A stretch of DNA of 64,000 nt from positions 5,942,001-6,006,000 of the forward strand of contig OY987233.1 in assembly GCA_963920705.1 (NCBI GenBank), given 5' to 3'. The notes under the pieces were generated by a model. That model was not told the origin of the DNA and ran no database searches. It worked only from the letters and a program-made list of their open reading frames with translations. This document shows, one piece after another, positions 10,603 to 22,196 of this stretch (its first letter is position 1; each line of letters begins with the position of its first letter). The DNA is from Odiellus spinosus (lineage: Eukaryota > Arthropoda > Arachnida > Opiliones > Phalangiidae). Made by a program: the position numbers and the translations under genes.

Positions 10603-11189
10603 AAGCCGGATTCACACAGACCTATTTTCACGCTTTTCACGGTCACGCGCGAGGGGCAATGGGCAAACCACTCTTGGAATCAGGTGTACAAACTAAATGG
10701 AATCACGCGAATCGATTCGGAATCAGGAGAATCGATACGGAATCACGCGAATCGATTCGGAATCACGCGAATCGATTCGGAATCACGCGAATCGATTCGG
10801 AATCACGCGAATCGATTCGGAATCACGCGAATCGATTCGGAATCACGCGAATCGATTCGGAATCACGCGAATCGATTCGGAATCAGGAGAATCGATACGG
10901 AATCACGCGAATCGATTCGGAATCACGCGAATCGATACGGAATCACGCGAATCGATACGGAATCACGCGAATCGATTCGGAATCACGCGAATCGATTCGG
11001 AATCACGCGAATCACGAATCAATTCGGAATCACGCGAATTGATTCGGAATCACTGACAATCAAATGAATCTGGAATCAGGTGTACAAAATTTTTCTAGAG
11101 TGGTTTGCACCTCGCTCGCGCGTGCTAATGGTACTTCTATGAGTTCACGAGCGTGAAACGCGTAAAAACAGGTCTGTGTGTATCCGCGT
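10603..11189. mobile_element. Element A3: TA-flanked, TIRs enclosing a 20-bp satellite
   Basis: The ends are inverted repeats of about 95 bp: cacacagacctattttcacg at 10614 and its complement near 11155-11180, then the inner aaccactct...ggaatcaggtgtacaaa arms. Outside lie TA dinucleotides (10601-10602, 11190-11191), as in Tc1/mariner-type insertion. Nothing codes for protein. The space between the arms is filled by the satellite at 10699-11050. Confidence 0.65.
10699..11050. repeat. 20-bp minisatellite (aatcacgcgaatcgattcgg)
   Basis: About 17 copies of a 20-bp unit with few substitutions, containing the palindrome cgaatcgattcg. The last units are disturbed. Several open frames run through it because of the unit sequence; they are not genes. 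Confidence 0.95.
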
Positions 11190-11191
11190 TA

Positions 11192-12105
11192 ACCTGGTTC
11201 GCTCTGCGCATGTACACAATTTCGCACGAAATAAATTTGCGAAACGCGCGAAAATTATAAAAAAATTAATTTGAAAATCCGTGCCAGTAATTAAAACCAA
11301 ATACGCCACTGTTTGCAAGTTTGCCAGAAGATTACGATATTTCCCCATACATGAAGCTGATTCTCCCAAGAATATCAAAAAAAATCACATTGATATTTTC
11401 CATGCGTAAAGAGGTTTCCGACTTCAAATTTAGTGCTCTACACATACTCGCGTGCTGGCGAACTCGATTTTACACGTGTCACAAATACACTGGAAACCTA
11501 CTCTACTTCTGTTCGAGGAGAGTTTTCACGACTATCATTTTTCTTAAGTGGTTTAACATTATGCATAAATCCGCCTCAGCTTCAAATCTTATACACCAAT
11601 TCCCCTTGAACTGGTTAAAAATTCACCGAGTATAATCGAAGTTATTATTGTCTTATCTCTTATCTAAATTATGTTGTTTCAATCTTCCATACCCGTGTAA
11701 ACGCACCTTTATTTAAGTTCTTCAATCCACCCCAAGTTTGCACCAGAGATAAGCCTATACTGCCCGTTATACCTTTGCTTTTTCGAGTAAATGATATATA
11801 TGGAAAATAGCTTAGGCGCATGCTGCCAACTAAAACTGCCATTAATCGGTCAAATTTCTTTAAATTTTTGCATAAATTCTCAAATAACTTCTAAACTATC
11901 TCGAATTTTAAATTAATTTTTCGACTTTCTAATTAATTAGATTAAGATGAACCATTTTAATATTTTTAATTATAATATAAATTAATATTGCGTTTCATTT
12001 CCCTAAACAATATCAAACAAAATCACCCCATGAGGCTAATTTGCATTCGTTCCAAAAAGATACTATATAAACCTTTCGAAGGGCTATATTAATCGAAGTA
12101 ACCGT
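11192..12105. other. No gene seen
   Basis: AT-rich sequence inside the 3.96-kb insert. Short open frames near 11321-11635 show no recognisable motif. No repeat relation to the rest of the window was noticed. Confidence 0.3.
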
Positions 12106-12666
12106 GCGTGATGGCCATGAAGTTAGGGGGAAAACCCCCCCCCTTTCAATGTCTTGCTGATTCTTGATCTCTAGGCGCTTGGCGACGCAATTTACCCATT
12201 GGTGGGGCGATGTTTGGAGTCAGTGGAAGGTTGATGTGAACTGTACTAGTGGGGGACGCCTCGCTAGTATGGAACGCTGAGATCGGAAACTGGAGGTTGG
12301 ACCTTGGTGCGGGGATGGTCGGAGGTGATTATGACAGTGGGAGACGTCCCATTGCTTATAATCGCCTTCGGCTGTTCAGCATCAAGGTTCGACCGTAAAG
12401 TGGATGGTGGAATGCGATGATGTGCAATGGGAGACGTCCTGTTGTATGTCTTTGCACGACACTTGAAACTCAATGTGGCAGCCACGCTTAAAGGAGGTAA
12501 TTCCCCGGAATTGAACGATAAGCTGGTATGATTACGTCTCTAGACTTTTGGCTCCACGAGCTAGGTCACGTGACTTCCGTTTACACAGGATATCCGCTTA
12601 CACAGACAGACACACAGACACGACCAGTGTAACACCTCCCCCTGAACTAAAGTTCAGTCGGGGAGG
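12106..12666. other. GC-richer right part of the insert with terminal hairpin
   Basis: This stretch is clearly richer in G+C than its neighbours, with repeated gggagacgtcc blocks (about 12341 and 12429) and a run of C at 12130-12140. It ends in the 35-bp palindrome 12634-12668 (acctccccctgaact / agttcag..ggggaggt). A 73-codon minus-strand frame (12264-12485) has no recognisable motif. Function and family are unknown. Confidence 0.35.
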
Positions 12667-14130
12667 TAAAAATTAAATATCAACGTAAGATTGTAGCGTG
12701 TGCAAACCTTTACCGCGTCCTTCAATCATGAACTCGGGTAAGTTTTGAAATTTTGGGAGTGAAGTTTTCCTGCCATTTTCCAAATGCCATACATAGGTAT
12801 TTAACTATAATGATACTAGATTAGTGTTAATCTACTCTCATTATAGTTAAATAACTATGTATGGCGTTTTGAAAACGGCAAAAAAAACTTCTCTCCCAAA
12901 ATTTCACAACTTACACGCTACCACCTTACATTGATAATTAATTTTTAATTTAAATTTATCACCCTAAAATTACGAAATCTGGTTAGGGAAATATTTCGCC
13001 TTACAACCCTAGATTAGATTAAATAACTAGGTTTGGAAAAAATGTTGTTCGGGGCAATCTTATATTGGTATAGTTTTATAAATATATTTTTTTACAACAT
13101 ATTGATACTACTACTATCTGATCATAGGTTAAGATGGTGGTGAATGTTTTAAATTTAAAGAGAATCTCAAATTATTTGGGGACTCTCATTCCACAATGCT
13201 ATCGTTTACGAAAATATTAAGGGATTTCTTACAAGTTAGTGTACAAGAATGTGATGTACTACTAGGAAATAAATACCCATCATAGAGCTCTCAAAATTTT
13301 TAGACAACTGTATCCTACGAAAAGACAAGAGAAGACCGCCGTATTTAGATTTTCGCGCCGAAACAGGGAAGAGTGGTTTGAAAACAGAGTTGTCCCGAAT
13401 AGACGATAACATAAATTCCGACTACGTCTCAACCTTGAAAAAATGTCCCATCTTCCGTATAAACGGGTTCTATTTAACGGCTCTTTTTGTTAGTTTCAAG
13501 GCTGGAAAAAGTATAGAAAATCCTACACTTTGTACCAGCCTTGAAAAAAGGGACCATCTTCAAAATTTAGTAATTTCTCTCTCTTATCAATTCTCACAAT
13601 TGCAACCTTATTAATTTTAACACTTGTTTTTGAGTAAAATAGTATATTGTCATAGAATAAAAGTCAAATCAGAGGGTGAAATTAGAATATAAGTTTATAA
13701 ATAGCATCTACAGCGTGACTGCAGTGCCTCTGTTAATGGATCAAGGCTTTAGATTTAAAAAGAACCCCGCGCAATAGGTGAAAACCGCAAAAAGCTCCGT
13801 CAGTAAAGAAAAATAATAGGTTCGCTAGTTTCAACAATTATTAACGCCAAATCTGTAATTCTCAAAGGCTTGGAATTAATTTGTAAATTATCTGTACATA
13901 CTTAATTAGATGTGGTTAAAAAATCAGGAAGCTGGAGCGTAAATTTAAAACTTTAGACAAGAATTTGTTTCTCCCCTCGACTTTTCCCCCCTACATTTTA
14001 GTGCTTTTTCGCGCCGTCTTTTGGGGGAGTTTTAATTTCCCATTTATTCTCTCAAACACATGTTAATTTTTTTCTTTGCCGGGGCTTCTATAGCGCGAGC
14101 GCAGCCGAAGCGCGTGATCGAGGAGGCTAT
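12667..14130 (+). repeat. 1.77-kb unit copy 2, remaining part
   Basis: Collinear and nearly identical with 6925-8469, apart from a deletion of about 90 bp near 13570 and a few small changes. It ends with module M at 14078-14130. Confidence 0.85.
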
Positions 14131-15840
14131 GTCGAAAGTAAATAAACTCTTCCATTTTTTTTTTTTTTTTTTCCGCCAACTTGAAAGAAAGACGCGTTGA
14201 CGCGACAGTCGTGTTGTTAAATCTTAAGCAGTCATATTCGGTTTAGTTATTCGAGATTTTTCGTAATAGAAAAGGTACCAGATTAATGTAAAACGTTTTT
14301 GAGAAGATTGCAGTGAATTTAATTTAAATCAGTCGGCGAAAAAGTAGGTGAAAACTATTTTGTGAGTTAGACCTAAGCGCGGGGAAATTTTACTTACACT
14401 CAAGATCTAAGGCCGCCGCCGAACTCTCGCCAGCGGAAATTAGGCCTAATTTAGAAAAATCGAGTGGCGAAGTGAACCTTATTTTGTGAGATAAGTGTGC
14501 GTAATATTTAACTGAAGATCCAAGGGCATGATAATTTTCGTTTCAATTCGAATGAATCTCGCTAGCTGTGAACTCTGAACCGATTCGGCTAGGTTTAAAA
14601 ACGGGTTAAGGCTGATTTCTAAACAGCTAATCGCAAATTTTATGAACTAAATCGTGTCGCGCCTATTGAAATATTTCAACAGACATCTAATGAAGATGTC
14701 GCCTGTGGACATTCGAGGTAGCCACACCGGAGACTTGCCAGTAACCGGTCGATGGTTGAAGAGATGTTGCCCGCGCTCTGCAGGATGATTGGGAAGCGAG
14801 AGATGATCCCTCTTTTCATAAACGGAACTGAAGAGCGTCCGTGATGCGGATCTCTCGCAGCTAGTGGCTTCATCTTCGAGCTCGCCAAACTACCTATAAT
14901 CTACGTATCTTTTGTTTCGAATGAAAGCGTGTCATCATGAGAGCTTCTTTATCGACGGTGATCGGACAAGGGCTTTTTCACTAATCAGGATTAACAAGAC
15001 CATGTGACCTAAGACATCGTGGATCTGACCTCGGGTAGGAATAATTTAAAAATTTTTAATTTGTGTACTTGTGAGTGTTTGAATTACTTACCTGGAAACT
15101 GTGGTATTTATGATTGGTTTGGATTATTTACCGTGAGTGTTAGGTAATTTATACTTGACCTTGAATTATAAGTAGTACAAAGTAATCCTTTGAAAATTTA
15201 GTAACATCTTTAGGGACTACTGGTTTTAGGCCTAATTTTGTGTGTCTGATTCTGATGGTTGAATTTTGTTTATAATTACTGGTTCTTGGTAATTTATACT
15301 TGGGATAGATTAAGGAAATAAGTACAAGTACTTGCGAGTAATTGAGACCTGAATTTTTTTTACGGTCTATAGTAACTCATAGGGTTTGTGAATTACCACT
15401 TTAGGATTTACTAGTACCGAGAAATATTTACTTTACATGATGTTAATTAATTGCGAAGAGTAATTCAAACCTGGGAATACTTGGGATCTAATAATCTGGT
15501 TATCTGGACAATATAAAGTGTCTGAAAATCATGAACTCCTCAAGAAAGAATAATTTTTTGTTAAGTTTTCTACGTCATCATCACCAAGTTGAAACCCTTA
15601 AATAACAGCTACTCAGAACATGAAAGTAGGCCAATTTTAGGTATAATGTTTTTGGGTGTTTCTGAGGTTTTTTATGGTTAAAATCAAATCTTTGAAAAAA
15701 AGAAATATAACAATATTAACTAGTTAATGGTTTGGTATGTTTGTAATCAACAGCTTATATATTAACAAATTAGGGGAAAATTTGTTAAACTTCGGTGTTC
15801 AAACCAGAAAACCGAGGCAGTGAGTAAAATCAGGAAGGTT
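14131..15840. other. No gene recognised
   Basis: It begins with a T18 tract after 14154. A GC-richer stretch at 14650-14960 has an open minus-strand frame (14676-14888) without recognisable motifs. 15000-15800 is T-rich with loosely repeated gtaatttatacttg phrases. No splice-consistent gene could be assembled. Confidence 0.3.
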
Positions 15841-15847
15841 CGTACAC

Positions 15848-17240
15848 GACCTGGGAGACCTGAGAAAGTCAGGGAATTTTATAAATGGGGCCCAAAATTT
15901 CAGGGAATTTTATAAATGGGGCCCTAAATTCAGGGAATTTAAAAATGGGTTCCAAAATTTCAGGGAATGTAAAAATGGGTTCCAAAATTTCAGGGAATGT
16001 AAAAATGGGTTCCAAAATTTCAGGGAATGTAAAAATGGGTTCCAAAATTTCAGGGAATTTAAAAATGGGTTCCAAAATTTCAGGGAATTTAAAAATGGGT
16101 TCCAAAATTTCAGGGAATTTAAAAATGGGTTCCAAAATTTCAGGGAATTTAAAAATGGGTTCCAAAATTTCAGGGAATTTAAAAATGGGTTCCAAAATTT
16201 CAGGGAATTTAAAAATGGGTTCCAAAATTTCAAGGTATTTAAAAATGGGATCCAAATTTCAATGGGGTCCAAGTTTTCAGGGAATTTGAACAAGCATGGG
16301 GTCCAAAATTTCAGGTAATTTGAAAATGGCATTCAAAATTTCAGGAAATTTGAAAATGGGGCCCTAAATTTCGGGGAATTTGAAAATGGGTTCCTAAATT
16401 TCGGGGAATTTGAAAATGGGTTCCTAAATTTCGGGGAATTTGAAAATGGGTTCCTAAATTTCGGGGAATTTGAAAATGGGTTCCAAAATTTCGGGGAATT
16501 TGAAAATGGGTTCCAAGATTTCGGGGAATTTGAAAATGGGTTCCAAAATTTCGGGGAATTTGAAAATGTGTTCCAAAATTTCGGGGAATTTGAAAATGGG
16601 TTCCAAAATTTCGGGGAATTTGAAAATGGGTTCCAAAATTTCGGGGAATTTGAAAATGGGTTCCAAAATTTCGGGGAATTTGAAAATGGGTTCCAAAATT
16701 TCGGGGAATTTGAAAATGGGTTCCAAAATTTCGGGGAATTTGAAAATGGGTTACAAAATTTCGGGGAATTTGAAAATGGGTTCCAAGATTTCGGGGAATT
16801 TGAAAATGGGTTCCAAGATTTCGGGGAATTTGAAAATGGGTTCCAAGATTTCGGGGAATTTGAAAATGGGTTCCAAAATTTCGGGGAATTTGAAAATGGG
16901 TTCCAAAATTTCGGGGAATTTGAAAATGGGTTCCAAAATTTCGGGGAATTTGAAAATGGGTTCCAAAATTTCGGGGAATTTGAAAATGGGTTCCAAAATT
17001 TCGGGGAATTTGAAAATGGGTTCCAAAATTTCGGGGAATTTGAAAATGGGTTCCAAAATTTCGGGGAATTTGAAAATGGGTTCCAAAATTTCGGGGAATT
17101 TGAAAATGGGTTCCAAAATTTCGGGGAATTTGAAAATGGGTTCCAAAATTTCGGGGAATTTGAAAATGGGTTCCAAAATTTCGGGGAATTTGAAAATGGG
17201 TTCCAAAATTTCGGGGAATTTGAAAATGAGCCCAAAGGGT
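15848..17240. repeat. 30-bp minisatellite array
   Basis: About 45 copies of a 30-bp unit. Units before 16300 read cagggaatttaaaaatgggt + tccaaaattt. From about 16333 the form is cggggaatttgaaaatgggt + tccaaaattt. The array opens with acctgagaaagtcagggaat and closes with gcccaaagggtcag, phrases shared with the arrays at 40160-40635 and 51115-52075. Because 30 is divisible by 3 and the unit lacks stops, long frames are open on both strands; none is a gene. Confidence 0.95.
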
Positions 17241-17540
17241 CAGATAAAACTCAGACATGAAACATTTAGGTAAAGTTCAAGGAAATGTTTATGCTAGGTT
17301 GACCTTTAAATTACACAAAGTGTGCATTACCAACACCTCGCGAATATGAGTAAAGACATTATGTAAAATATTAATTAGGCCTAGTTATGAAATAATCTTC
17401 TACTAAAAATCTCTTTTCTCTAAACTATAGAAAAATTAGACCATTTAAGGCTTAATCGACGTTTTGAAATGAAACTCGTGACTTGAGTCTTAAAACCCCC
17501 GCGTGTTTTTGAAATAAACACTCTTAAGATGAATTTGCTA
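17241..17540. other. No gene seen
   Basis: AT-rich spacer between the minisatellite and element X2. No coding or repeat signal was recognised. Confidence 0.3.
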
Positions 17541-17558
17541 TTAAGTTTAACATATAGT

Positions 17559-17843
17559 CAAGAAGGATCAGACAAGGAGAAGAAAAGTAGGGCTGCGTTG
17601 AGTTAGAGAGAGAAGAGCCAACCTCCCACTCGGGTGGAAAGGGGGATAGGAAATTCTCGAGGTAAACTAGCGGCGTTGGCTACTACGAAGCTGATAAAGG
17701 ATCCGTTTTACCCACGTGACAACATTTTACCACGAAACATCTCTACCCCCGTCTGTCCCCCGTTCTCCCAGAGTGGGAGTTTAGGCCGACGCAGTAAGTA
17801 CTGCGCCGTCCCCACTTTTCCTCTCCTTGTCTGATCCTTCTTG
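17559..17843. mobile_element. Element X2: 285 bp, TIRs, about 14-bp flanking repeat
   Basis: It starts CAAGAAGGATCAGACAAGGA and ends with the inverted copy TCCTTGTCTGATCCTTCTTG (mismatches further in). Both sides carry GTTTAACATATA(G/C)T (17545-17558, 17844-17857). The interior is GC-richer than the flanks and has no supported gene. Confidence 0.65.
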
Positions 17844-17994
17844 GTTTAACATATACTGCATGTAACTTTGCGTGTACATTTTATCGTTCCCCACAGACAG
17901 ACAGACGTACCTAGAGAATTGTATACTTCGATTGGTATTAGGGAAATTATTTAGACCTGATCAGGGAAAAACCTGCGAATTAGTCATGAAATCA

Positions 17995-18231
17995 GCTTTG
18001 CTGTTGTGACGTGATAAAAATACTTAATCCAGAAATTCAACTACATTTCGTATGATAATTATTGTTAAATATGTTCCAGAAATACGTCATATACCGGGAA
18101 ATAAAATATCAATATATTTTTGACATTTTCATTAAGAACGCTTCAACCCTAAGGTATAAAATTTTGAATATGACGTTTTAATAGAATGATAAAACTAAAA
18201 ATATAATCCAAAATGTGACAGTATCACTTTA
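17995..18231. mobile_element. F6 element, right half
   Basis: Matches the right half of the F6 copy at 31417-31831 (aaatacttaatccagaaa, acgtcatat) and ends gtgacagtatcactttaa. Confidence 0.55.
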
Positions 18232-18504
18232 ATTATTAAGAATGACCTCTTGAAATGAAGCATTTGCATAGAGAAATGATGGCAACTAGCTCTGCCTCTT
18301 AGTTGGGTTCGTGTTTTAGTGTCTTGACTGCCTTTGACGATTTATCCCGCCCTCTTAGAGTATTGATTTTTGAAACTAGGGTTTTAATTAAATTTTGATT
18401 TGAAATAAGATATCCCGTTTACAATTTTAAGACTACTGATTTTAATCTAGCTATTTGCTCTGATATAGTGGGATAGATCCTCTAAAAGCCTCGGTCAAAT
18501 ATGA

Positions 18505-18553
18505 AAATAGCCTAGTTATCAATGGTTATTCATTATCAGATTCTGAGCTGTAA
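18505..18553. mobile_element. A4 right-end fragment
   Basis: Carries gcctagttatcaatgg, attcattatcagattctgag, the right end of the A4 copy at 48644-49196. The rest is absent. It abuts an F2 element. Confidence 0.5.
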
Positions 18554-18555
18554 TG

Positions 18556-19019
18556 TTAAAGGGAGAATGAAAGGCCGAAACAACCTATTTTTAAAAATAA
18601 TGAGAAAAACAATAATATAACTCACCAAAAATATTTCGTTATTTTATAATCAATTTCCAAAGTTCCAAAACTTGCAGATGCGAAGCCTTGGCTGCCTAGC
18701 TCGGCGAACTAGGCGAGCACGAGCCGTTTTTTTTTTTTTTATATAGTCGCCAATCACGAGCGAGTACGCGTATTTTTAAAATACGCGTACTCGCTCGTGA
18801 TTGGCGACAAGAACAGCCGCTAATATTAAAAAAAAAAAATACTAGGTCGTGCTAGCCTAGTTCAACGAGCTAGGCAGCTTAGGCTTAGCATCGGAACTTT
18901 GGAAATTGATTATAAAATAACGAAATATTTTTGGTGAGTTATATTATTGTTTTTCTCATTATTTTAGCATTCTTAATCGATTAAAAATAGGTTGTTTTGA
19001 CTTTTCATTCTCCCTTTAA
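18556..19019. mobile_element. F2 foldback element, complete
   Basis: Both ends are TTAA followed inward by AGGGAGAATGAAAGGCC or its inverse. The two arms of about 220 bp pair almost fully around a central palindrome (gcgtatttttaaaatacgcg near 18768-18787). It has no coding capacity. TTAA flanks point to piggyBac- or Kolobok-type mobilisation in trans. Confidence 0.8.
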
Positions 19020-19494
19020 TGTTATTGACCTTTGAACTTCATACTTTTGTGTATTATAATATCTAATAATATAAAAAACCAACCTCTTATAAAAATAATG
19101 GGGTTTCTTGGGCAAGTAATTTTATGATGTTCTTAAGAATTTGGGTTAAAGTTGTTTCCTTAGTTTAAAGTTTTCTATGGTATCGTCTGTTCACTGTAGG
19201 TTTGCACAAAAGGGATAGTTAAAAGTGGAGTGATACTTAATATTAAACTATCTAAAACTTTGCAAATTGTTCTGATAAGTTTATGCGCCAGAAAATATAG
19301 TCTCGTATGTTTCCAAATAATTAAGTTTTTCGGAAACTCCACCGAGAATTTCCCAACTTGGATCGTATTACTTTAGTTCCTGTAATAGCATAAATATAGA
19401 ATAATTTATCATAAGTATGTCACTAAAGCTCTGTTCGAAAGAGAACTAATTTTCGCATCGTCTGCTAGCTTATACTTTATAAAGTCCCCCGAAA
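19020..19494. other. No gene seen
   Basis: AT-rich spacer with no supported frame or repeat. Confidence 0.3.
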
Positions 19495-20515
19495 TTCACG
19501 ATTTAGTCTTACTTCTTTTTGGTTAATTATAATTAGCGACTGTTTTTCAATTGTGGAAATTGGAAAATGGTTTCTACGTTGCTAGTCTTAACCGAATCAC
19601 ATCTACAACAATTATTGCAACGCACTCATTCTTTGAAAGGGCTTTTAATTAGTCTTATTCTTACTTTGGTTAATTCCAATTAGTGACTGTTTTTCAATTG
19701 TTGGGATTGGAAAATAGTTTCTACATTGTTAGTCTTAACCGAATCACATCTACAACAATTATTCCAACACACGCATTCATAGAAAGGCTTTTAATTAGTC
19801 TTATTCCTTTTTTGGCTAATTATAATTAGTGACTGTTTTTCAACGCTTGGAATTGGAAAATGGTTTCTACATTAATAGTCTTAACCGAATCACATCTACA
19901 ACAATTATTCCAACACACCCATTCATAGAAAGGGCTTTTAATTAGTCTTATTCCTACTTTGTTTAATTATAATTAGTGACTGTTTTTCAATTGTTGGGAT
20001 TGAAAAATTGTTTCTACATTGTTAGTCTTAACCGAATCACATCTACAACAATTATTCCAACGCCCCAATTCATAGAAAGGGCTCGGTTAATTCCAATTAG
20101 TGACGGTTTTTCTATTGTGGGAATTGTAAAATGGTTTCTAAATTGCTAGTCTTAACCGTATCACATCTACAACAATTATTCCAACACACCCATTCATAGA
20201 AAGGGCTTTTAATTAGTCTTATTCCTACTTTGTTTAATTATAATTAGTGACTGTTTTTCAATTGTGGGGATTGGAAAATAGTTTCTTCATTGCTAGTCTT
20301 AACCGAATCACATCTACAACAATTATTCCAACACACCCATTCATAGAAAGGGCTTTTAATTAGTCTTATTCCTACTTTGGTTAATTCCAATTAGTGACTG
20401 TTTTTCTATTGTGGGAATTGGAAAATGGTTTCTAAATTGCTAGTCTTAACCGTATCACATCTACAACAATTATTCCAACGCAATCAGTCTTAGAAAGGGA
20501 TTTTAATTAGTTTTA
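19495..20515. repeat. Satellite array, unit about 145-150 bp
   Basis: Seven to eight copies with the landmarks tagtcttaaccgaatcacat, ctacaacaattattccaac and ggcttttaattagtcttatt, at intervals near 147 bp. One unit is shortened near 20085. No frame crosses units. Confidence 0.9.
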
Positions 20516-20519
20516 TTAG

Positions 20520-20645
20520 ATGTCGCGGTAATTTTGTTCTATGACATATGTATATATATTTTGAATCGTTTTTAACGATCTTTACGAAAATGCTATTCAT
20601 ATTCCATTTATAATTCACGAAAAATCCGTGTTAGCCTCCCTTTAA
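20520..20645 (-). mobile_element. F6 left-end fragment, inverted
   Basis: Contains gtcgcggtaattttgttcta, atcgtttttaacgatcttta and ends gtgttagcctccctttaa, the inverse of the F6 left end. It abuts the 147-bp satellite. Confidence 0.6.
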
Positions 20646-21290
20646 CTCTTAAAATTAACAAGAAACCTCTGATGAGTTTTAATAATGTTTTTATATTTTC
20701 ACCTTCCTAATCTTCACTTAGAAATTTATTTTTCGAATTTAGTTCCTCGTACAAATAAAAATATTAAGGAACCCTAAATTGGATTGTTCTTTTCTGATGA
20801 AAATTTTATTCTTTGAGAAGGAATTTATTTGTTTCAAATTCGTGGAAAATGAAAGGTTTTATTATGTATATACCCCCAGAGATTGTACCTAAACCAACTA
20901 ACAGAGTTTCAGGCTTAAAATGTCACGGGATAGAAAATTCAAATTGGTTTTCTGTTTTCTAATGTCTTACCGAAACTCGTTATCAAAAATGTTCTCGGGA
21001 GAATTTCGGCTTAATTGCTTTCAATTTCGGGCCTTGGCTCTCTATTTAGGCCCTCTTATCAGCTCTTTTCTAATGGCTCATTTTATACAGGACACATTTT
21101 ATGCAGAAAATAAGGTACTAAAGGAAAAAAGCCTATGAATAATTTGGTTTTAGGGTTAAATTTATATAAAATTCTAGTTACTTTATTTTTATCATGTTTT
21201 TCGGTTTCTTTATGGTCATTAAGTAAAATGAGTACCGAAGAATGCGCATGAATTTTAGTCTAATCATGCAACCCTTTCGTTGAGGCATTC
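20646..21290. other. No gene seen
   Basis: AT-rich sequence. A 72-codon frame at 20920-21138 starts with ATG but has no family features and is probably chance. Confidence 0.3.
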
Positions 21291-21565
21291 TTAAAGGGAG
21301 AATGAAAGGCCGAAACAACCTATTTTTAATCGATTAAGAATGCTAAAATAATGAGAAAAACAATATAACTCACCAAAAATATTTCGTAATTTTATAATCA
21401 ATTTCCGAAGTTCCGATGCTAAGCCTAGGCTGCCTAGCTTGGTGAACTAGGCTAGCACGACCTGTATTTTTTTTTTAATATTCGCGGCTGTTCTTGTCGC
21501 CAATCACGAGCGCGTATTTTAAAATACGCGTACTCGCTCGTGATTGGCGACTAGATCAGACGGGA

Positions 21566-21601
<36 letters not shown>

Positions 21602-21784
21602 GGCTCGTGCTCGCCTAGTTCGCCGATCTAGGCAGCCAAGGCTTAGCATCTGCAAGTTTCGGAACTTTGGAAATTGATTATAAAATAACGAAATATTTTT
21701 GGTGAGTTCTATTATTGTTTTTCTCATTATTTTAGCATTCTTAATCGATTAAAAATAGGTTTTGTCCTTTCATTCTCCCTTTAA
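21291..21784. mobile_element. F2 foldback element, complete
   Basis: TTAA ends at 21291-21294 and 21781-21784. The arms and central palindrome are as in the 18556 copy, with a longer A tract in the right arm. The right TTAA is also the left TTAA of the next element, an F1 copy. Confidence 0.8.
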
Positions 21785-22196
21785 AGGGAGAATGCAACCT
21801 AACAAGTGATGTTTTTTATCGATTCCTTATTGTTTAACTACGCCTAATCCACTAGTAAAAAAAATTACGAACCAATATTAAACTAGAAATAAATTTAAAA
21901 CTTACCTGGAAAATAGGCTTAGCTGGATTCATGGAGATCCTGATTTCCGCGTATGAGGTCTAGCGACCAATCGAACGCGATTGAAGTCTCGTGAAAATCT
22001 CGCGAGAACGACGGGCCTTTGCTCATTGGTCGGTAGACCTTACACGGAGGTAATTCAGCATCTCCATGAATCCCGCTAAGCCTATTTTCCGTGTAAGTTT
22101 TAAATTTAAGTGTAATATTTGTTTGGATTAGGCCTATTTAAACGATAAGGAATCGATAAAAAAATCAATCATTATTAGGTTTAATTCTCCCTTTAA
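21781..22196. mobile_element. F1 foldback element, complete
   Basis: Starts TTAAAGGGAGAATGCAACC and ends with the inverse ..attctccctttaa. The arms include cgattccttat..aataggc and the sub-arms ggattcatggagatcctga / tctccatgaatccc. Total about 416 bp. It has no gene; it is a non-autonomous palindromic MITE. Confidence 0.8.

Larger units (their letters stand above)
8703..12666. mobile_element. 3.96-kb insert splitting the duplicated unit
   Basis: The insert is flanked by the direct repeat GTAAA (8698-8702, 12667-12671), and the unsplit sequence is seen at 6925-6945. It starts CAAGTTGGGAAACC and ends in the hairpin at 12634-12668, whose arms (ACCTCCCC) also occur near the left end at 8725-8735. 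No coding region is recognisable. It contains diverged 540-630 bp repeats, element A3 and a GC-richer right portion. The family is unknown. Confidence 0.6.

Noticed and set aside
10596-11067. Three overlapping frames of 119-148 codons
   Set aside because: Products of the 20-bp satellite read in three frames.
12106-12666. Possible LTR or gag-like remnant
   Set aside because: GC-rich with a terminal hairpin and TGTAACA text, but no second LTR, primer-binding site or recognisable protein motif.
15848-17240. CRISPR array
   Set aside because: Units are contiguous with no unique spacers, and the context is eukaryotic.
15885-17273. Frames of 128-305 codons through the 30-bp array
   Set aside because: They exist on both strands in several frames simply because the unit has no stop and a length divisible by three.
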